DNA of 64,000 nt from Aurelia coerulea (taxonomy: Eukaryota; Cnidaria; Scyphozoa; Semaeostomeae; Ulmaridae): positions 14,827,484 to 14,891,483 of the forward strand of contig CM076951.1 in NCBI GenBank assembly GCA_039566865.1, given 5' to 3'. This document shows positions 57,857 through 64,000 of the stretch, piece by piece. The position numbers were made by a program, and so were the translations under genes. The notes beneath the pieces were generated by a model. The model searched no databases and had not been told where the DNA came from. It worked only from the letters and a program-made list of their open reading frames with translations. How positions within the stretch are numbered: the stretch's first letter is position 1; every line of letters starts with the position of its first letter.

Positions 57857-58552
57857 CCATATTATTTGATTTCACAGAATGTTTTTCGAAATTACAAGCT
57901 TGCGGATGAATTGATTCACTTCTGGTACACGGCAAGACATAATGTCCTTCTATATAACTACACCTTATCCTTATGGTATACAAATCAGCCAGCTACTTGT
58001 GTGCTTGATGGGTACCATATTGAAAGCACTGCACATGTTTTAAATGGGTGCCAGAAATTGAAGAACAATTATTCAAAAAGGCAAGACCGCATTGTAGATA
58101 AAATAGGAAATGATATCAAATCGAACAAGAACACAGTCATTGTCAACAAAACGGTTAGAACAGCGCTACAAGAATCAGGAATAGAATTTGAAGATAACGA
58201 TGAATTATTATTGAATATGAAGCCAGATATTATAATAAAAGAGGAAAATAGGATGGTTATTCTGGATGTGGCTTGTCCATATGATCTTTATCTGGCAGAA
58301 CTTTATGAACTGAAATTGAATAAATACAGAGAGTTACAAAGACACATCACAGATAAATTTATACCATGCAAAGTTGATGCAATAGTTATCGGATCTCTTG
58401 GGACAGTGCATACAAATGCACTGAAAGTGTTAATGGACACTGGAATGTCTAGAACAAAAGCGAAAGGACTATTAAAGTGGAGCTCGACATCATGTATTAT
58501 CGGATCACGGCAAATTTGGAACATCAGGTGCAGACTGGTAAAGGAAACTTGA
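57857..58552 (+). pseudogene. 3' end of an RLE-type LINE (zinc knuckle plus restriction-like endonuclease)
   Basis: An intact 230-codon C-terminal segment: FRNYKLADELIHFWYTARHN, then a zinc-knuckle-like CVLDGYHIESTAHVLNGC (one cysteine of the usual CCHC is missing), then ELLLNMKPDIIIKEENRMV with ILDVACPYDLY, matching the PD-(D/E)xK-type nuclease placed after the reverse transcriptase in R2/R4/NeSL-like elements. It ends IWNIRCRLVKET. The reverse transcriptase is absent: a 5'-truncated copy whose truncation point lies at the (TATG)n tract. Expected role was target-site cleavage for reverse transcription. Confidence 0.7.
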
Positions 58553-58726
58553 AAATGAAACTGAACAGTTGAACAGATAAATCTCTGATTTGGTAGAGCA
58601 GAACAGAAAAAAACTTGTTGGTTTTTATTTGAAAGGCTTTGTTCCATTTGGAAACATTAAACGAACAGCACATTATAGAGCTATCAAAGTTTAATAAGTA
58701 AAACTATATGTATTCATTCACATCTT

Positions 58727-59469
58727 CTATTTTGAATGTATGGTACTAGGGATGATGCATCCAGCAACTTCTGGAATGTGCTGCTTCAATGTGTAACAGA
58801 GACCAATTTTGACATAGCCAGCCTTTTTATTTGTCTTGAAAGCTTGGGCTATTGAATCCATGTCATCATAATTTGAGTAAAATTGCCACTCACCATTGGA
58901 TGTCTTCTTGGCACAGAATCCAATCAGAGCTTCAATTTTCACATTTGGCTTTACGAGTTCCTTAACTCAACTCGAATCATAGCAAAATCCAAGTGGTGCA
59001 ATCTTGTTACCTATGCACCATCCAGCATTTTTAAAATGTGCTTTGCTTTCTTTGGTCACTGGAAACCCAGGGACAGGTAGCATATCCATCACTGATTTGG
59101 CTTGTACCTTCTTGAAAGTTGATGGTGAAGAAAAAAGTCCTGGAAGGTTTTGTTTAACAACACTAAGCTTGAATGACATCTGTTGAATATGATCACACTG
59201 AGCGCATGAACAATCTCATTGTGTCGAAATCCATACTTCGAAACAGCAGATGCATTTTGCATCAAATCGTCTGCAATTGCCATTATTGCATCAGTCAGTG
59301 ACTTACCAGAATCCTTTCGATATTTTGCAGCAATGTTTTGATATCGTGAATGTAACTTGACAAGTTTTTCTCTTGAATCAACTTCAATGAATTTTGCATC
59401 TAATAGACCACTTCCGCTGTGACGTAGCAACCGGATGTAAACAACATGCGCGCGCAACCATTGCGGCAA
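58727..59469 (-). pseudogene. Unknown third protein of the ISL2EU-like element
   Basis: Minus-strand pieces in one order: SLTDAIMAIADDLMQ and SKYGFRHNEIVHAL (59469-59190), a frameshift near 59186, then FKLSVVKQNLPGLFSS ... PVPGFPVTKESKAHF (59179-58967), a TGA in frame at about 58967, then VKIEALIGFCAKKTSN, KAGYVKIGLCYTL and HIPEVAG to 58727. The continuity of sense across the breaks suggests one gene of about 245 codons. No function can be assigned. The divergent start region 59470-59636 may hold a shared promoter with the YqaJ gene. Confidence 0.45.
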
Positions 59470-59636
59470 AGCAGAAAGGCCAGAACACGTGATGCCGTAT
59501 CAAACCAACGGCAGCCAACGGCTCCAAAGTTTCACGAAGACCCCACAAAGACACAGTAGAGTCAAATGATGATCAAATACGCCAATGCGCTTGAATCTGA
59601 AGACAGGAACTTATATTTTACGAAATGAAGATTAAA

Positions 59637-61879
59637 AAATGGCGAGCAGCTGCCAGATCCATACTTTCTTTCGGATGGTTGGTCTGACGATATTTCAATG
59701 TTGCCGGACGTTTCTTGGAGGGATGTAACGGAGTACCTCATTGATAGCCCAAGTTTGTTTACAAAAGAGGCGATGAAAGCGTACAAATCACTTGAAGCAT
59801 ATGATTATTTCATGTGTGGCCATGTACAAGATTGTGCTTATCACAATATCTTGGAGGACAGCCAGTTTTGTTTCATCAAATCTCAGGTAAGATCACGTTT
59901 TGCTTTTCATCATTACTGATGCTGTTATGTTGTCGGCGTTTGTTATGGCTAAAGACCTCATCTCGGATCTTCTTCTTCTCTTCGTCATTCCAAGAAAGTT
60001 CTGATTTGATTTTGTGGTCTGTTTTGGTTAAGATCTATGTTTTTTGAAATCTCTAACCAAGGTTTTGAAAAGAGGGCAACGTTAAGATGAAAAAGGTAAT
60101 TTTTGGAAGAAACATTGTGATGCACATGCTTTTTTGTAATTGTGCCCCTTCAGCATACATCAAATTCTAATGCACCATGAGGTGCCTTCTTAACAAGCAA
60201 AAAAGTGCCCTTGAAGTGCTGTGCCTCTTCCCAAGATTGAAAACTCCCTAGAGCCCTGGATTTATCGCATATGCGTGTTCAAAAGAAGTAGATGTGGAAA
60301 TTCTATTTAATTCTCTGTCAACTGTTTGGTGAACTGAAAATACAAAAATAGAAACGCAATTATTTTCTTTTCTCAATGAAAATTTTCTTTCATGCAGGTT
60401 CTACCAAGTCAGTGACAAGGTCAAAAGACAACTATGTATAAAGTGTGGGTATGTCTCAATAAACAACATGGTTGGGTGCTCACCTGCAATTGTACCTGCA
60501 TGGCTGGTTTAGGCTCTGCATGCAGTCATGCAGCTGCCCTTTTGTTCAAGCTTGAAGCAGCTGTTCATTTCCAGCTCAATTAAAAGATGGCATCAACGAG
60601 CCAACTCTGTTCTTGGAAGGCATCAAAGAAACATGTGACGGCTGCACCAGTTTCTGCTATTGACTTTTCTAGATTGAAACAAAGGTCACTGCCTAAGCAG
60701 CAGAAAAGAGTTGTACTAAACAAACACTTTAGCAGCCAAGATCCAACAAATAGCAAAGAAGGTGCTATTTCTAGGAAGAAACTAGCTGAGCTACATGAAA
60801 TTTACCCACAAGCTGCCATTTTAACTAGCCTGCCTTCATATGAGTTCTATACATGTGTAAAAGAAACCCAAATGTGCTTGAAAATACATGACACAAGCAC
60901 CAGTGATACTGACACAGACATTGAAAGTGATCCTGGTATAATTCCTGAACCCCTTACATCCCTTTTTGACCCAACAGCAATTAATTTGAGTGATGATGCA
61001 CTTCAAATATATGCAGCCAAGCAGTATAATCTCTACTGTGACAGGAATTTTCAAAGATCCTATGACAACTTAAGCCATATAACAGAGGAGCAATCATCAA
61101 ATGCTGCATGGAGGGTTCATAGAGCTGGCAGGATAACAGCTTCAAATTGCTATAATGTTTCAAGAATGAAAGAAAGCAAATCACTGATTTCTACAGTAAT
61201 GCAATACAAAGGAAGTTTTACATCATTATACACAGAGTATGGCAAGGAAATGGAGCCTGTTGCAAGGGATATGTTTTTCAAGACAGAGGGCAAAATGCAT
61301 GATTCATTTGAAGTCAAGGAATCTGGATTGGTCATTGATGCAGACATGCCATGTTTGGGAGCCACACCTGATGGAATTGTTTTGTGCAATTGCCATGGCA
61401 AGGGAGTTTTGGAAATCAAATGTCCATATAAATATAAGGAAGGCTTTGAAGGTTGGCAAAACGATAGAGGCTTTCCTGTTGGCGAGAACTTTTGGATGAA
61501 AAGAGATCACAAATATTACTATCAGATTCAGTTACAGATGGAACTTTGTAAAGCAGATTTTGGATACTTTTACATCTATGCAGGTCACAAAAAAGAAGGC
61601 ATGCTTAGCATGGTGGGCAAAAATGATGACTTTATTTCTGGACTTAAAGTGACTCTGTTAGACAAGTTCTTCACCTTTTTCTTACCAGAAGTTGTGAGCA
61701 GGAAACTTGAATTAGATCAATCTAATAAGCGAATAGTTCATTGTGTATGTAAGAGGCCAGAATTTGGAAACATGATATTTTGTGAAAAAAGCACTTGTAA
61801 AATAGGATGGTATCATTACCCCTGCATCAACATGAGAAAGGCTCCAAGGGGTAAATGGTTTTGTAAGAACTGCAGTTAA
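59637..61879 (+). pseudogene. SWIM zinc finger - YqaJ nuclease - PHD finger protein, two in-frame stops
   Basis: Exon 1 (59637-59886, donor CAG|GTAAGA) begins NGEQLPDPYFLSDGWSDDI. Exon 2 starts at 60398 after TGCAG. It holds a SWIM finger (CTCMAGLGSACSH, CxC...CxH) and a YqaJ-type nuclease with RAGRITASN, LGATPDGIV (D262 counted from the ATG at 60587), LEIKCP (E276, K278) and YYYQIQLQMEL. It ends in a PHD finger (CVCKRPEFGNMIFCE ... CKNC). TGA at 60413-60415 and TAA at 60581-60583 interrupt the frame, so only the last 430 codons (60587-61876) are open; a start at 60587 would lose the SWIM part. YqaJ proteins are PD-(D/E)xK recombination exonucleases. The TGA is one step from CGA, compatible with CpG decay. 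Confidence 0.72.
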
Positions 61880-61920
61880 TCACATGTACATATCCAGTAT
61901 ACACATATTTTTTTAAGACA

Positions 61921-62239
61921 AAACTAAGTATTTGAAGTTTCTTAAAATTATCACAGATTTTGAGCTGTCAGATTTTGTCAATTTTTGTCCTTATACAGTA
62001 GCTGCTCTGCAAAAGAGTCTGGATTGAACGATATTTTCAAATTACATTTTCATCCAAAGTGCTTCATTGAGTATCGTTATCTAACAACACTCAATGAAGC
62101 ACTTTTGATGAAAATGTAATTTGAAAATATCGTTCAATCCAGACTCTTTTGCAGAGCAGCTGCTGTATAAGGACACAAATTGACAAAATCTGGCAGCTCA
62201 AAATCTGTGATAATTTTAAGAAACTTCAAATACTTAGTT
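61921..62239. repeat. Near-perfect hairpin between convergent genes
   Basis: Arms of about 150 bp (AACTAAGTATTTGAAGTTTC at the left, its inverse at the right) fold around a short loop near 62075-62090, with only a few mismatches. It lies 41 bp after the YqaJ stop and 306 bp after the transposase gene's last recognised codon, so both convergent transcripts could run into it. Confidence 0.88.
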
Positions 62240-62545
62240 CCTAGAGCTTCTGTTACATTCTCATTCAAAATTCTTGAAACTGCATCAAAATATTGTTTGA
62301 TTCAGATTACTTTTTTGAATTTTGAACGCACTGAGATGATTTTCTTTGAAACAAAAAAACACAAACTGCTCCAAGAAAATAACTAAAAATCATGCCTGGC
62401 AAGAAGGGCACATCAATACCATACCATACCCTAAGCATTATCAAAAGGTGTTCAATTTGTGTGGTATGAAGGGGCTTTGTCTCTCAGGTGCTGACTTAAT
62501 TAACGATAGTTCTGTTTAGATTTACAATAGCAGATATAACTACCA

Positions 62546-64000
62546 TTACATTGTCAATGAGGTCCACTTGTGAATTGGTATTGTACTTTGTAAAATGGGG
62601 AATTTTTTTAACTGGCCAATGACACGTTCAACATGTATTCTTACATTTGCTAATTGTCTAGATATATGAACATCTTTAGCTGCTAGTTGCGACTTTCCTT
62701 TCGTGAGTTTTGGTATTTTAAGGAATGCACCTCTTTGTGCTAAATCTTCATCAATCAAAAAGCCTCTATCTGCCAAAATACAGTCTCCAGGGTAAACCTT
62801 CTATATGAACCCAGACTCCAGAGTTATTTGGTTGCTTGTCTGATACTCTGCCACCCCAGCCCTCAGATAAAAATGTAACTGCACCTGCAGGACTGATTCC
62901 AATGAGATATTTGATAGTATTGTTGTGCTTATAATTTGACCAAGTTTGTGCCCTTGCTGTCAAGTTCTTTGGCCTTTCAATAAATATCTCACTGCAATCA
63001 ATAATGCAGATGCAGTCTCTGTATTTCCTTTTGAAGGACTGGGGTAAATTGGCCCTTACATCATCTCTACTTGGCCAAATTATCAAACTTTAAAGGGAAG
63101 AGGCCAGAGCTGGCAACCAACGTCTGTAAATTTTTGATATAATTGTATCTTTACAACCATAACGATGTGCAATATCTCTATTTAGAGGTCCCAGCCTAAG
63201 TTTCATCAACACAATAAGGGCATAGTCCTCTGCAGATATAGTTTGGCAGCACTTCTTTACATCACGTTTAACCAGGCTTACCACCCAAAGAAAAACTGCA
63301 ACAGTTGGCAGTCCAGTAAAAAACTGAATCAACTCCTGTGATTTTCTCAATGAGCTAAAACCAAATGCACTTCTCTTTAACGTCGAAATTTCTTCTCTCA
63401 ACCTGTATACCTCATTGTTTCTCTCCCTTAATTCCTTGTCCAGTTGAGAAACTCTTTCCTTCAATAATTTTACTTCATCACACCCAGATTCATACTGTGT
63501 TCCAAATTCTCTATGGGTGGCACTGGGGTCTTCAATGTCATTCACATTGTGCATATCCTCGACAGTGCCGTTTTCATCCTCACGAATGTTCCAATTCTTT
63601 TTTAACTTTCCTCTTTTACTCTTAAGCAACTCATATTTGGCCTTGCTCTGCATTTTCTTTTCAACTTTGCTGATGTCCTTTGCTGTCGTGTATGTGAAAA
63701 TGGTGGGAATCCAGTTCGGTTCCTCTGGGTCGTCAGATCTTTTACCTGTTAGGTACAAGATAAAAGTAGATGTAAGGCAAGTGTTTACTATTGCTATTTT
63801 ACTCACTCCTATGTAGCTAGATTTGGCTAAATGCTTGAAATTAATGTCAAAGTATGACAACCTACCTGCAATAAAATGTTCCCCGCAGATGAAGGCCTTC
63901 GATATTTTGTCTGGGCTCCAAGTTTTCCAGTCATCACGTCTTATCGCCCGAATCCAGTCCTCTCTTCTCCTCTCAAATGGTGTAGAGCCTTTCGGTATTT
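62546..64000 (-). pseudogene. THAP-domain / DDE_4 transposase, partial
   Basis: The N-terminal exon is cut by the window edge and ends at 63866 (donor GCAG|GTAGG). It shows a THAP-type end: REDWIRAIRRDDWKTWSPD then FICGEHFIAG (C-x2-HF). Exon 2 starts at 63745 (AACAG|GT) with DPEEPNWIPTIF, a coiled coil (LLKERVSQLDKELRERNNEV), and a helix-turn-helix-like RDIAHRYGCKDTIISKIYR. The catalytic domain follows: [13 protein letters not shown] (first D), [12 protein letters not shown] (second D, 62776) and HVERVIGQLKK (E). TAA at 63090-63092 and a frameshift with TAG near 62800 interrupt it. Typical members are 450-550 residues. Inactive. Confidence 0.75.

Larger units (their letters stand above)
58727..64000. 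mobile_element. Decayed ISL2EU-like transposon with three genes, continuing past the window
   Basis: Three genes lie together: an unknown minus-strand gene (58727-59469), a plus-strand SWIM-YqaJ-PHD gene (59637-61879), and a convergent minus-strand THAP/DDE_4 transposase (62546 to beyond 64000). ISL2EU/PHIS-group transposons are known, from memory, to encode an IS5-like transposase plus a YqaJ-domain protein. Each gene carries stop codons or frameshifts. TIRs and target duplication were not identified because the right end is outside the window. Confidence 0.55.

Noticed and set aside
57735..58552. A 270-codon plus-strand frame beginning with an MYVC repeat
   Set aside because: The N-terminal 40 codons are simply the translated TATG microsatellite. 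Only the part after 57857 resembles a protein.

Overview
The window is eukaryotic, AT-rich and dominated by transposable elements (TEs). It has GT-AG introns, palindromic MITEs, LINE fragments, a tRNA-derived SINE and many DNA transposons. The families present (an Academ-type transposase with an XPG-like nuclease, an ISL2EU-like YqaJ/THAP element, a Mutator-like transposase, PHD-bearing CR1-like LINE, RLE-type LINE, DUF4371 hAT relatives) together suggest an aquatic invertebrate, most likely a cnidarian. That is inference from family content only. No bacterial features, rRNA genes or CRISPR arrays were seen.

Layout. 1-5.9 kb: a TA-flanked palindromic MITE, then a 2.5 kb terminal-inverted-repeat (TIR) element holding a 170-bp satellite and flanked by a 10-bp target duplication. 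5.95-13.3 kb: an apparently complete 6.9 kb DNA transposon (6208-13109, 3-bp ATA duplication, ~328-bp TIRs) that split an exon of an unrecognised gene. Its three-exon minus-strand gene reads as an uninterrupted 1421-codon transposase. 13.4-21 kb: a pogo-like remnant inside a larger TIR element, another palindromic MITE, possible further exons of the split gene, and a small TIR element with a 10-bp duplication. 21-31.4 kb: a graveyard of SINE, DUF4371/hAT-like, Gypsy and LINE remnants. 31.4-36.3 kb: several MITEs with clean TA, TTA or TAA duplications. 36.6-43.4 kb: a Mutator-like transposase pseudogene interrupted by a 5.4 kb hAT-like element with perfect 29-bp TIRs and an 8-bp duplication. 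44.2-45.3 kb: a TIR element built from GTCCGCG words. 46.6-52.2 kb: a minus-strand CR1-like LINE, itself split by a 1185-bp near-perfect palindrome with a 6-bp duplication. 52.5-58.6 kb: a TTA-flanked MITE, a LINE C-terminus split by a 710-bp hAT-like MITE, an APE-type reverse transcriptase fragment, a (TATG)30 tract and the 3' end of an RLE-type LINE. 58.7-64 kb: a decayed three-gene transposon (unknown protein, SWIM-YqaJ-PHD protein, THAP/DDE_4 transposase) that runs off the right edge.

The main overall result is that four independent insertions can be delimited to the base, because removing the element plus one target copy restores a reading frame: the Academ-like element in the unknown gene, the hAT-like element in the Mutator gene, the palindrome in the LINE, and the hAT MITE in the second LINE. 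The 6.9 kb element is the only one that still looks able to encode an intact transposase. No family assignment here was checked against a database.
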